Shown here: piece by piece, positions 14,532-21,528 of the stretch
Numbering within the stretch: the stretch's first letter is position 1
Layout: each line of letters starts with the position of its first letter
Source: an uncultured Oscillospiraceae bacterium
GTDB taxonomy: Bacteria > Bacillota > Clostridia > Oscillospirales > Oscillospiraceae
Reading direction: 5' to 3'
Assembly: GCA_934591745.1 (NCBI GenBank)
Contig: CAKTPQ010000026.1
Span: 1-22,635, forward strand
DNA: 22,635 bases
Program-made: the position numbers and the translations under genes
Notes under the pieces: generated by a model
The model's database searches: none
The model's input: only the letters and a program-made list of their open reading frames with translations
Told to the model about the DNA's origin: nothing

Positions 14532-15386
14532 ATGGAAGCCTATGTCATGGATGCCTTTTCCGCTCAGCTATTCGGCGGCAATCAGGCCGGTGTAGTGCTG
14601 CCGGAGCACCCGCTGGACGACGCGGTGATGCAGCAGATCGCCGCAGAGTTCAAGCACTCCGAGACGGCCTTCGTCACCGTGGAGCCGGACGGCAGTGTGA
14701 CGCTGCGCTACTTCACCCCGGCGGGGGAGGTGGAGCTGTGCGGTCACGCCACCATCGCGTCCTTTGCCCTGCTGCGGAGACTGGGCCGCATCGGTGACGG
14801 CACTGTTGCCGCCCACACCAGAGCCGCCGACCTGCGCATCGAGGTGCGGGGCGACACGGTGTGGATGGACATGGCTCCGCCCTGCTGGCTCCGGGAGCTG
14901 ACGGAGCAGGAGCTGCCGGCACTCTACGAGGCCTATGGCCTGACACCCGCCGACTGCCCGGAGGGCCTGCTGCCTGCCATCGTTTCCACCGGCCTTGCCG
15001 ACATTATGATGCCCGTCCGGGATCACGATACCCTGCTGCGGGCCGTGCAGGATGAGCCGGCGGTGACGGCGCTTTCCAAGCGGTATGACGTCACTGGCGT
15101 CCATATGTTCTGCCCCGGCGATGGCTGCACCGCTTATTGCAGCAACTACGCGCCGCTGTACGACATTCCAGAGGAATGCGCCACCGGCACCAGCAACGGT
15201 GCGCTGACCTATTATCTCTACCGCCACGGCATGGTGGGGCCGGAGGAGGAGAATGTGTTTTTGCAGGGAGAGCATATGCACCGGCCCTCGGAGATCCGCA
15301 GCCGCCTGTACGCCGACGGCGATGCCGTTACTGTCCGGGTAGGGGGGCGCGCCGTTATGAGCATGGCCTGTGACCTGAAGATATGA
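14532..15386 (+). CDS. PhzF family isomerase/epimerase-like protein
   Basis: This 284-residue protein has the diaminopimelate-epimerase-like fold of the PhzF family. The N-terminal half holds FGGNQAGVV (residues 14-22), the catalytic-type glutamate Glu44 in HSETAFV, and ELCGHAT (about 72-78). The second half holds ATGTSNGALTYYL, the matching substrate-loop motif. PhzF itself isomerises a phenazine precursor, but most members have no known substrate and no phenazine genes are present here. The ATG at 14532 follows GGAGG with 8-nt spacing; an upstream open frame overlaps the MATE gene and is not real coding. It is followed by a hairpin (15395-15430). Confidence 0.88.
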   Translation: MEAYVMDAFSAQLFGGNQAGVVLPEHPLDDAVMQQIAAEFKHSETAFVTVEPDGSVTLRYFTPAGEVELCGHATIASFALLRRLGRIGDGTVAAHTRAADLRIEVRGDTVWMDMAPPCWLRELTEQELPALYEAYGLTPADCPEGLLPAIVSTGLADIMMPVRDHDTLLRAVQDEPAVTALSKRYDVTGVHMFCPGDGCTAYCSNYAPLYDIPEECATGTSNGALTYYLYRHGMVGPEEENVFLQGEHMHRPSEIRSRLYADGDAVTVRVGGRAVMSMACDLKI

Positions 15387-15394
15387 AAAGCTGC

Positions 15395-15430
15395 CAACGT
15401 GAGGGAGAACGTTGTATTCTCCCTCACGTT
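15395..15430. terminator. Hairpin after the PhzF-family gene, weak U-tract
   Basis: AACGTGAGGGAGAA (15396-15409) pairs with TTCTCCCTCACGTT (15417-15430), a perfect 14-bp stem with a 7-nt loop. Only scattered T follow, so it may be an inefficient terminator or an mRNA 3'-end stabiliser. Confidence 0.6.
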
Positions 15431-15441
15431 CTGCATAGTGA

Positions 15442-15495
15442 CAACTTGAAGTTGCGCCATGCCGGCCCGAAAATGCCGGATGCAACCTGAGGTTG
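15442..15495. promoter_or_regulatory. Pair of 13-bp palindromes, probable operators of the CPBP gene
   Basis: CAACTTGAAGTTG (15442-15454) and CAACCTGAGGTTG (15483-15495) are each perfect palindromes about a central G. They share the pattern CAACyTGrrGTTG-like symmetry and have centres 41 bp apart, close to four helical turns. The second overlaps the possible -35 (TTGATA, 15493-15498) of the downstream gene. They look like a paired dimer site for a transcription factor. Confidence 0.6.
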
Positions 15496-15525
15496 ATAGA
15501 CGCCGCCGCACGGGAGGGCTATACT
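15493..15525 (+). promoter_or_regulatory. Possible promoter of the CPBP gene (over-long spacer)
   Basis: A good -10 TATACT (15520-15525) is present, but the nearest -35-like TTGATA (15493-15498) is 21 bp away, longer than optimal. Such a promoter often needs an activator, which fits the palindromes that overlap it. Confidence 0.4.
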
Positions 15526-15551
15526 GTGACAAAAAGAAAGGAGTGGAACAC

Positions 15552-16391
15552 ATGGAATCCAAACGCGCATATTCCGCAAAGGGCGTCCTGACCGCGCTGG
15601 GCAAGTCCCTGCTGTACCTGCTGTTCTTTCTGGCAATCCAGTTTCTGGGGGGCATCATTTATGCCGTCATTGCTGTCGCCGGCGCGTCGCTGTTCCACGG
15701 AGAGGCGGACGCTGGAAGTGTTCTTGCCGGTACGGAGACGGCCATGCTCTTCGCTTACCTGCTGACTGCGGCGGCGATACTGCTGTGGTTCCGGTTGCGG
15801 CATAAGCCGCTGGGGGAAGCGGCGGGGCTGCGCCGCTGCTCCGGCTGGACGGCAGCCTTCTGCGCCTTCGCCGCTGTGGGCCTTTTCGTGGTGGTAGAAC
15901 TGGCGCTGACGCTGCTGCCGACGGTGTGGCTGTCCGACTATAACGACCATATGGAGCTCCTGCTGTCTACCGGCCTGATCCCGGCGCTGTCCATCGCCGT
16001 GGCAGGCCCGTTGGCGGAGGAGCTGATGTTCCGCGGGGTCATCCAGACCCGGCTGGAGCAGGCCATGCCCGTGTGGGCGGCAGTGGTGCTGCAGGCCGTC
16101 CTGTTCGGCGTGGCCCACGGCACGCCTGTCCAGATGGCCTATGCGTTTCTGCTGGGACTGGTTTTCGGCTTCCTCCGCAGCCGCACAGGCAGTATTTTGC
16201 CCGGCTTTGCCGCCCACGCCGCGTTCAACGCGATGAACGATCCGCTGGGGCTTATCAGCGGCGCCGCGGGGGGCTGGCACGTGCTGGCGGTCATGGCGGC
16301 GGTGTCTGCGGCGGGCTGTGTGCTCTGCCGCCGCGGGCTTACGGCGCTGACGGCGGCCCCGGATGCGAGGGAGGGCGGTTCTGCGCTGTGA
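15552..16391 (+). CDS. CPBP family intramembrane metalloprotease
   Basis: This 279-residue membrane protein has about seven hydrophobic segments and the CPBP (CAAX protease and bacteriocin-processing, Abi) domain in its C-terminal half. Motif 1 is EELMFR, with Glu156, Glu157 and Arg161. Motif 2 is the FGVAH histidine, and motif 3 is HAAFN in PGFAAHAAFNAMND. These are the expected metal-binding and catalytic residues, so it is probably active. Bacterial members have been linked to bacteriocin immunity, peptide maturation and membrane signalling; the substrate here is unknown. The ATG at 15552 follows AAAGGAG. Palindromic sites upstream suggest specific regulation. No bacteriocin gene was seen nearby. 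Confidence 0.88.
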   Translation: MESKRAYSAKGVLTALGKSLLYLLFFLAIQFLGGIIYAVIAVAGASLFHGEADAGSVLAGTETAMLFAYLLTAAAILLWFRLRHKPLGEAAGLRRCSGWTAAFCAFAAVGLFVVVELALTLLPTVWLSDYNDHMELLLSTGLIPALSIAVAGPLAEELMFRGVIQTRLEQAMPVWAAVVLQAVLFGVAHGTPVQMAYAFLLGLVFGFLRSRTGSILPGFAAHAAFNAMNDPLGLISGAAGGWHVLAVMAAVSAAGCVLCRRGLTALTAAPDAREGGSAL

Positions 16392-16437
16392 TGGACACCC
16401 GGCGGAGGTGTGTCTCTGTGCTTGCATTGACAGGATA

Positions 16438-16467
16438 AGAGGAGGACGGCCTTGGCCGTCCTCCTCT
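16438..16467. terminator. Hairpin between the CPBP gene and ade (convergent)
   Basis: A perfect 14-bp GC-rich inverted repeat (16438-16451 with 16454-16467) lies between convergent genes. T runs are weak on both sides, so termination strength is uncertain. Confidence 0.6.
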
Positions 16468-16486
16468 GGCTGTTCTGTATGCTGCT

Positions 16487-18217
16487 TTACACGTACCGCT
16501 GGGAGTTGACATCAAACACACCGCGAGTGGTGATGCGCAGGCTGGGGATCACCGGCAGCGCCATAAAGCTCAGGGTCATGAACGGGTCGATGCCCTCGGA
16601 CACGCCCAGCGCGTAGGCGGCCGCCTTGGCGGCCTCCAGGTCCCGGTTCACGTTGACCAGACTGTCGTCGGACATGATGCCCGCAATGGCCAGCAGCACG
16701 TCGCCCTTCACCTGTCCGCCCTCCGCCACGGTGATGCCGCCGTGGCTGCGCACGATGTGGTTAGCGGCGAAGGCCATGTCCTCCTCGTTGGTGCCCACCA
16801 CGATGATGTTGTGGCTGTCGTGGCTGATGCTGGTAGCCACCGCGCCCTTCTTCAGGCCGTAGCCCTTAATGTAGCCCAGGCCAATATGGTGGGTATTCTT
16901 GTGCCGCTCGATAACGGCGATCTTCAGGATGTCGTAGTCCACGTCGATGCGGTCGGTGTAGCCGCCGTCAGTGGTTGTGATCTCACCGTTGACCATACCG
17001 ATGACGGCGTGGGGCCGGCTGTCGGTGAAGTCTGCGGCGGTGAGGGGTGCTACATGGAACGTGTCGTGGGCATGCTTCACCAGATAGGGGTCGATCTCCG
17101 GGGTGGGGAAGTCCTTCAGCACGCCGTCGCTGTACATCAGCTCGCCCTTCTTGAACACCTTCTCGATGTTGAAATGCTCAAAGTCGTCGATGATGACGAA
17201 GTCTCCCAGATAGCCGGGGGCGATGGCGCCGCGGTTGTTCAGCAGGAAGTACCGCGCCGCATTGTGGCAGGCGGCCTTGATGGCGGTGATGGGATCGGCA
17301 CCCAGGGAGATGGCCTTCTTCACGATGTAATCGATGTGGCCCTTTTCCAGCAGGTCGTTGGGGTGCTTGTCGTCGGTGCAGAACATGCACCGCTCCACGT
17401 ACTTGTCGCACAGCAGGGGAGCCAGCGCTTCCAGGTTGCGGGCGGCGGTGCCCTCGCGGATCATGATGAACTGGCCCCGCTCCAGCTTGGCGATGGCATC
17501 GGCCAGATCGTGGCACTCGTGGTCGGAGTATACGCCTGCCGCCACATAGGCGTTGAGGTCATTGCCTTTCAGGTCAGGGGCGTGACCGTCGATTTTTTTG
17601 TGGTGAGCCTGGCTGGCCACGATCTTCTCCACCACCTGGGGATCGCCGTTGATGGTGCCAACGAAGTTCATCATCTCCGCCAGACCCTGCACCCGGGGGT
17701 GGTCATAGAATGAGTCGATGGCCCGGTAGTCCAGATTGGCGCCGGACTCATCCAGCGGCGTGGCCGGTACGCAGGAGGGCAGCATGAACCGCACGTCCAC
17801 CGGCAGATCCTCGGTGGCCTGCAGCATGTACTCGATGCCGTCGGTGCCCATGACATTGGCGATTTCGTGGGGATCGGTGATGACGGTGGTGGTGCCGTGG
17901 GGCAGTACGGCCTTGGCGAACTCCGTGGGACTGACCAGCGAGCTTTCCAGATGGATGTGGGCATCCACGAAGCCCGGCAGCACGATCTTGCCGGTGACGT
18001 CCACCTCCACCGCGCCGCTGTATTCGCCCATGCCGACGATAAGGCCCTCCGCCACGGCAATGTCACCGTGACACAGCTCATTAGAGAAGACGTTGACGTA
18101 GGTGGCGTTCTTCAGCACCAGATCCGCCGGCTCCCGCCCGGCGGCCACAGCGATGACGCGCAGCTTCTTGTTGAGCTTGCGGTTGATCTTGCCGGCATAG
18201 CTTTCCTTCACAGACAT
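16487..18217 (-). CDS. ade: Adenine deaminase
   Basis: This 576-residue amidohydrolase converts adenine to hypoxanthine and ammonia (EC 3.5.4.2) for purine salvage and nitrogen release. It has the metal-binding GFVDAHIHLESS (His87 and His89), DPHEIANVMG, DGHAP and YSDHE motifs in family order. The C-terminal domain has the conserved GGITVAEGG segment. The length matches B. subtilis AdeC. The ATG at 18217 is preferred because GGAG lies 9 nt before it; an in-frame ATG at 18250 precedes that site and would add 11 residues. An Apt-like gene lies just upstream on the same strand but is separated by a terminator. Confidence 0.95.
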   Translation of the reverse strand: MSVKESYAGKINRKLNKKLRVIAVAAGREPADLVLKNATYVNVFSNELCHGDIAVAEGLIVGMGEYSGAVEVDVTGKIVLPGFVDAHIHLESSLVSPTEFAKAVLPHGTTTVITDPHEIANVMGTDGIEYMLQATEDLPVDVRFMLPSCVPATPLDESGANLDYRAIDSFYDHPRVQGLAEMMNFVGTINGDPQVVEKIVASQAHHKKIDGHAPDLKGNDLNAYVAAGVYSDHECHDLADAIAKLERGQFIMIREGTAARNLEALAPLLCDKYVERCMFCTDDKHPNDLLEKGHIDYIVKKAISLGADPITAIKAACHNAARYFLLNNRGAIAPGYLGDFVIIDDFEHFNIEKVFKKGELMYSDGVLKDFPTPEIDPYLVKHAHDTFHVAPLTAADFTDSRPHAVIGMVNGEITTTDGGYTDRIDVDYDILKIAVIERHKNTHHIGLGYIKGYGLKKGAVATSISHDSHNIIVVGTNEEDMAFAANHIVRSHGGITVAEGGQVKGDVLLAIAGIMSDDSLVNVNRDLEAAKAAAYALGVSEGIDPFMTLSFMALPVIPSLRITTRGVFDVNSQRYV

Positions 18218-18275
18218 ATAGGTAGGCTCCTTTCCGCATATGACTCTCAAAAGCCATTAGTTATGTTAATTCTAA

Positions 18276-18304
18276 ATATTACCACAGCTTATAAAGAATG
18301 TCCA
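18276..18304 (-). promoter_or_regulatory. Probable promoter of ade
   Basis: On the - strand, -35 TGGACA (18304-18299) and -10 TAATAT (18281-18276) are 17 bp apart. No purine riboswitch core was seen in the short leader. Confidence 0.6.
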
Positions 18305-18317
18305 GACTCCCAGCTAT

Positions 18318-18355
18318 AAAAAAAGTGCGGCAGCCTTGACGCTGCCACACTTTTT
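18318..18355 (-). terminator. Intrinsic terminator after the apt-like gene
   Basis: A 15-bp stem with one G-U (18341-18355 with 18320-18334) and a 6-nt loop is followed on the - strand by a run of T ending near 18318. It separates the apt-like gene from ade. Confidence 0.88.
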
Positions 18356-18383
18356 ACTTATGTATGCCTACTTGACGCCCGGT

Positions 18384-18944
18384 TCACTTGATGCTGCCGT
18401 CGGCGTTGAACATCGGCAGGGGCGCCAGGAACTTGATATCGGTGCGCTGGGCGGCCTCGCCCTCGGCCAGCACGGCCACGCGGCCCACCACGGTGCCGCC
18501 CGCCAGCTTCACCAGCTCCTCCATAGCGTGGATGGAGCCGCCGGTGGAGATCACGTCGTCCATCAGCAGGATACGCTTGCCGCGGATGAGGTCGGCATCG
18601 TCCCGGCCCAGATACAGCTTCTGCACGCCGGCGGTGGTGATGGACTTATCCTCCACATGGATGGGATCGGGCATGTAGGCCTTGGGGCCCTTCCGGGCGA
18701 TGAAATACTTGTCGGCGTCGCTCTGGCGGGCCATCTCGTGGATCAGGGGAATAGACTTGGCCTCGGCGGTGAACAGATAGTCATAGCTGTCCCGGTCCAC
18801 CAGCGCCAGCATCTCGCGGGCGCAGGCCACCGTCAGCTCCGCGTCGCCGAAGCAGATAAAGGCGCCGATGTACAGATCGTCGGTCACCTTACAGATGGGC
18901 AGCTCCCGCTGCAGACCGGCCACGGTAATGGGATATACAGACAT
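18384..18944 (-). CDS. apt: Adenine phosphoribosyltransferase-like protein
   Basis: This 186-residue type I phosphoribosyltransferase probably couples adenine to PRPP to make AMP (EC 2.4.2.7). The PRPP-binding loop is ILLMDDVISTGGS (about residues 123-135), and the flexible-loop region includes ARKGPKAYM. The sequence departs from classic Apt in places (N-terminal YPITVAGLQRELPICKV), so a xanthine or other purine substrate is possible. The ATG at 18944 follows AAAGGAG with about 10-nt spacing. It lies upstream of ade on the same strand, but each has its own promoter and a terminator lies between them, so salvage and deamination of adenine can be controlled separately. Confidence 0.8.
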   Translation of the reverse strand: MSVYPITVAGLQRELPICKVTDDLYIGAFICFGDAELTVACAREMLALVDRDSYDYLFTAEAKSIPLIHEMARQSDADKYFIARKGPKAYMPDPIHVEDKSITTAGVQKLYLGRDDADLIRGKRILLMDDVISTGGSIHAMEELVKLAGGTVVGRVAVLAEGEAAQRTDIKFLAPLPMFNADGSIK

Positions 18945-19033
18945 GATTCAAAACTCCTTTTGCGGCGCGGCGCGGAGAACGGGCCGTCTGCCGTCATGAA
19001 TTGGGAGCGCTGCACAATACAGCGACAGTCTAC

Positions 19034-19061
19034 ATTATAAGGTAAATCGAAAAAAAGTCAA
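19034..19061 (-). promoter_or_regulatory. Promoter of the apt-like gene
   Basis: On the - strand, -35 TTGACT (19061-19056) and a perfect -10 TATAAT (19039-19034) are 16 bp apart. The leader of about 80 nt shows no recognised riboswitch. Confidence 0.8.
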
Positions 19062-19082
19062 GATGCAGACGGAGAGCCCCGC

Positions 19083-19260
19083 AATTTTGCGCGGAAAAGC
19101 GGGTGCGCTTTAAAGTGCAAAAGCAATGGTGCTTTCGCAAAAAATCAGCCGGTTTCGCAGGGGTTTGGTACAGGGTTTTGCAAGCGGAGATTCAACAATA
19201 TGCACAAAAAGCGGGACGGATTTTTTACGGGCGCAAAGAGGGGATTTGTCCGCTGACCCC
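19083..19260. other. Non-coding region between apt and gdhA promoters with palindromes
   Basis: No gene is supported here. It contains a near-palindrome GCGCTTTAAAGTGC (19105-19118) and an inverted repeat AAAGCA-N4-TGCTTT (19120-19135), upstream of both divergent promoters. They are candidate regulator sites; nothing else stands out. Confidence 0.4.
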
Positions 19261-19289
19261 TTGAGAAAAAAGGAAAATAGTGTTATCAT
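19261..19289 (+). promoter_or_regulatory. Promoter of gdhA
   Basis: The -35 TTGAGA (19261-19266) and -10 TATCAT (19284-19289) are 17 bp apart, giving a leader of about 70 nt. Confidence 0.75.
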
Positions 19290-19363
19290 CGGTACAGATG
19301 GAAGCGTGGGAACACCGCGCCGACACATTCCGAACGGAACATTTATTTGAGGAGGAATTATTT

Positions 19364-20716
19364 ATGAATGCTTATCTGGCCAGCGTTCTGGAGAACGTCA
19401 AGACCAAGCATGGCAACGAGCCTGAGTTCGTGCAGACCGTCGAGGAAGTCCTGTCCTCTCTGGAGCCTGTGATCGAGAAGCACCCCGAGTACGAGAAGGT
19501 CGATCTGCTGGGCCGCATGGTCGAGCCTGAGCGTATGTTCACCTTCCGCGTGGTGTGGTGCGATGACAACGGCCAGTGGCACACCAACCGCGGCTGGCGC
19601 TGCCAGTTCAACGGCGCCATCGGCCCCTACAAGGGCGGCCTGCGTTTCCAGAAGAACGTGTATGAGGGCATCATCAAGTTCCTGGGCTTCGAGCAGACCT
19701 TTAAGAACAGCCTGACTGGTCTGCCCATCGGCGGCGCCAAGGGCGGTTCAGACTTCGATCCCGCCGGCAAGTCCGACGCCGAGGTCATGCGTTTCTGCCA
19801 GAGCTTCATGACTGCTCTGTATCGCTACATCGGGCCCGACATCGACGTTCCCGCCGGTGACATGGGCGTGGGCGGCCGCGAGATCGGCTACCTGTATGGC
19901 CAGTACCGCCGCCTGAAGGGCGTGTGGGAGAACGGCGTTCTGACCGGTAAGGGTCTGAGCTACGGCGGCTCCCTGATCCGTCCCGAGGCTACCGGCTACG
20001 GCGCTATGTACTATCTGCAGGAAGTGCTGAAGCACGAAAATGACACCATTGAGGGCAAGCGCATTGCCATTTCCGGCTACGGCAACGTGGGCTGGGGCAT
20101 CATGAAGAAGGCCGCTCAGCTGGGCGCCAAGGTCACCTATTTTGCCGGCCCCGACGGCTACGTTCACGATCCCGACGGCGTGATCACCGACGAGAAGCTG
20201 AACTTCATCCTGGAGATGCGCGCCAAGGATCCCATGCACTGCAAGCCCTATGCCGACAAGTTCGGCTGCGAGTTCGTCGCCGGCGAGAAGTGCTGGGGCG
20301 TCAAGGATGTTGACGTGTACATGCCCGCCGCTATGCAGAACGACGTCAAGATGGAGTCCGCTGAGAAGATCGCTGCTTCCGGCGTGAAGTACTACATCGA
20401 GGTCGCCAATATGCCCACCACCAACGATGCTCTGAACTATCTGCGTGCGCAGAAGGGCATCATCGTGGCTCCCTCCAAGGCTGTCAACGCCGGCGGCGTG
20501 GGCGTCTCCGCGCTGGAGATGGCTCAGAACTCCGAGCGTCTGGTCTGGACCGCCGAGGAAGTCGACCATCAGCTGCACAAGATGATGGAGAACATCCACA
20601 AGGTGTCCGCCGAGGCTGCTGCCGAGTACGGTCTGGGTTACGATCTGGTGGCTGGCGCCAACATCGCCGGCTTCAAGAAGGTCGCCGAGGCCATGATGGA
20701 GCAGGGCTGCTTCTAA
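19364..20716 (+). CDS. gdhA: Glutamate dehydrogenase
   Basis: This 450-residue hexameric-type enzyme interconverts glutamate with 2-oxoglutarate and ammonia. Active-site lysines are Lys90 in GPYKGGLRF and Lys126 in PIGGAKGG; the catalytic aspartate lies in DVPAGDMGVGGREIG. The nucleotide-binding GYGNVGWG is followed by a FAGPDGYVHD loop like that of the NAD-dependent Clostridium symbiosum enzyme, so NAD use is plausible but not proven. The ATG at 19364 follows GAGGAGG; an upstream in-frame ATG at 19280 lies in the promoter. Arginine codons are almost all CGC/CGT, as in the lysine genes, which suggests very high expression. Ammonia and reducing power from lysine catabolism could meet here. Confidence 0.96.
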   Translation: MNAYLASVLENVKTKHGNEPEFVQTVEEVLSSLEPVIEKHPEYEKVDLLGRMVEPERMFTFRVVWCDDNGQWHTNRGWRCQFNGAIGPYKGGLRFQKNVYEGIIKFLGFEQTFKNSLTGLPIGGAKGGSDFDPAGKSDAEVMRFCQSFMTALYRYIGPDIDVPAGDMGVGGREIGYLYGQYRRLKGVWENGVLTGKGLSYGGSLIRPEATGYGAMYYLQEVLKHENDTIEGKRIAISGYGNVGWGIMKKAAQLGAKVTYFAGPDGYVHDPDGVITDEKLNFILEMRAKDPMHCKPYADKFGCEFVAGEKCWGVKDVDVYMPAAMQNDVKMESAEKIAASGVKYYIEVANMPTTNDALNYLRAQKGIIVAPSKAVNAGGVGVSALEMAQNSERLVWTAEEVDHQLHKMMENIHKVSAEAAAEYGLGYDLVAGANIAGFKKVAEAMMEQGCF

Positions 20717-20744
20717 GCCGAACGCTTCACAGAACAACTGAAAG

Positions 20745-20784
20745 CATAAAAGGAACTCCCGCTTCGGCGGGAGTTCCTTTTATG
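20745..20784 (+). terminator. Intrinsic terminator of gdhA (UUCG tetraloop)
   Basis: A perfect 18-bp stem (20745-20762 with 20767-20784) is capped by a C(UUCG)G tetraloop, an exceptionally stable cap. A T4 tract lies in the 3' arm. Confidence 0.9.
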
Positions 20785-20855
20785 TCCGGCTGCCGGAAGA
20801 ACACCCGCTCCGGCGGCTCTTTCCTTATGTTTTGCTGAAGATTTTCCAGGAACCG

Positions 20856-20885
20856 TTGACATTTTTTTCGGAAACTGATTATACT
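20856..20885 (+). promoter_or_regulatory. Promoter of the VanZ-like gene
   Basis: The perfect -35 TTGACA (20856-20861) and -10 TATACT (20880-20885) are 18 bp apart. Confidence 0.75.
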
Positions 20886-20948
20886 ATACCGTCCGGTCAG
20901 TGGAAAAAGTACCGGAAATACGCGAAATTACAGGTGAGGACGGGGCGT

Positions 20949-21500
20949 ATGCCGCATTTGGACATGGGGAAAATTTTACAGATGCTGCCGGATCTGGCGG
21001 TGTTGGCGGCGGTATATTTGCTGGCGCTGCTGCCCCGCTGGAGACGGGCGGGCAGCCGGATGCTGGCGGTGCGGACGGTGTTTTTCCTCTACATGGTCTG
21101 CGTGCTGGGTGTGACGCTGCTGCCGGTGCTGGCCAACCTGCCGAAGCTGGCGGGGAACCGCTATGTGCCCATGGAGCTGGAGCCGTTCCGCGACCTGCGG
21201 AACGGGTACGGCAACGCCGCGCGGCAGCTGGCGCTGAACGTCGTGATGACGGTGCCCTTCGGCTTCCTGTGGCCGCTGGTGCGGCAGAGGAGGGGCCTGT
21301 GGCGCACGGTGCTGGCCGCGTTCCTGCTGAGCCTGTGCATCGAGCTTCTGCAGCCCCTGCTGACGACCCACCGCACGGCGGACATCACCGACCTCATCGC
21401 CAACACCGCCGGCGGACTGACGGGCTATGTGCTGTTCCTGCCCTTTGCCGGGCCGCTGCTGCGCCTTTGTGAAGAGAAAAAAGAGCCGCCGGAGGGGTGA
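20949..21500 (+). CDS. VanZ-like family membrane protein
   Basis: This 183-residue protein has four or five hydrophobic segments and the VanZ-like signature: LNVVMTVPFGFLWPL, then SLCIELLQ, then DITDLIANTAGGLTGY. VanZ gives low-level teicoplanin resistance in enterococci, but most family members are of unknown function and no van cluster is seen here. The ATG at 20949 is chosen because it lies after the promoter and about 8 nt after GAGGA; the same frame stays open upstream through the promoter, which cannot be coding. A GTG at 20934 or ATG at 20964 cannot be excluded. The gene's 3' end overlaps the terminator of the convergent aroF gene. Confidence 0.82.
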   Translation: MPHLDMGKILQMLPDLAVLAAVYLLALLPRWRRAGSRMLAVRTVFFLYMVCVLGVTLLPVLANLPKLAGNRYVPMELEPFRDLRNGYGNAARQLALNVVMTVPFGFLWPLVRQRRGLWRTVLAAFLLSLCIELLQPLLTTHRTADITDLIANTAGGLTGYVLFLPFAGPLLRLCEEKKEPPEG

Positions 21501-21515
21501 TCCCGCCCGGCGGCT
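21480..21515 (-). terminator. Terminator of aroF (overlaps the VanZ-like gene end)
   Basis: AGCCGCCGG (21484-21492) pairs with CCGGCGGCT (21507-21515). On the - strand the stem is followed by CTTTTTT, the better T run. On the + strand only TT follows, so it mainly serves aroF. Confidence 0.75.
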
Positions 21516-21528
21516 TTGCTGTCTTTAC

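Noticed and set aside
18945..19030. Possible purine riboswitch in the apt leader
   Set aside because: The conserved purine aptamer core and its three-helix layout could not be found.
20949..21500. Glycopeptide resistance locus
   Set aside because: Only a VanZ-like protein is present; no vanA/H/X-type ligase, dehydrogenase or dipeptidase and no two-component system is nearby.
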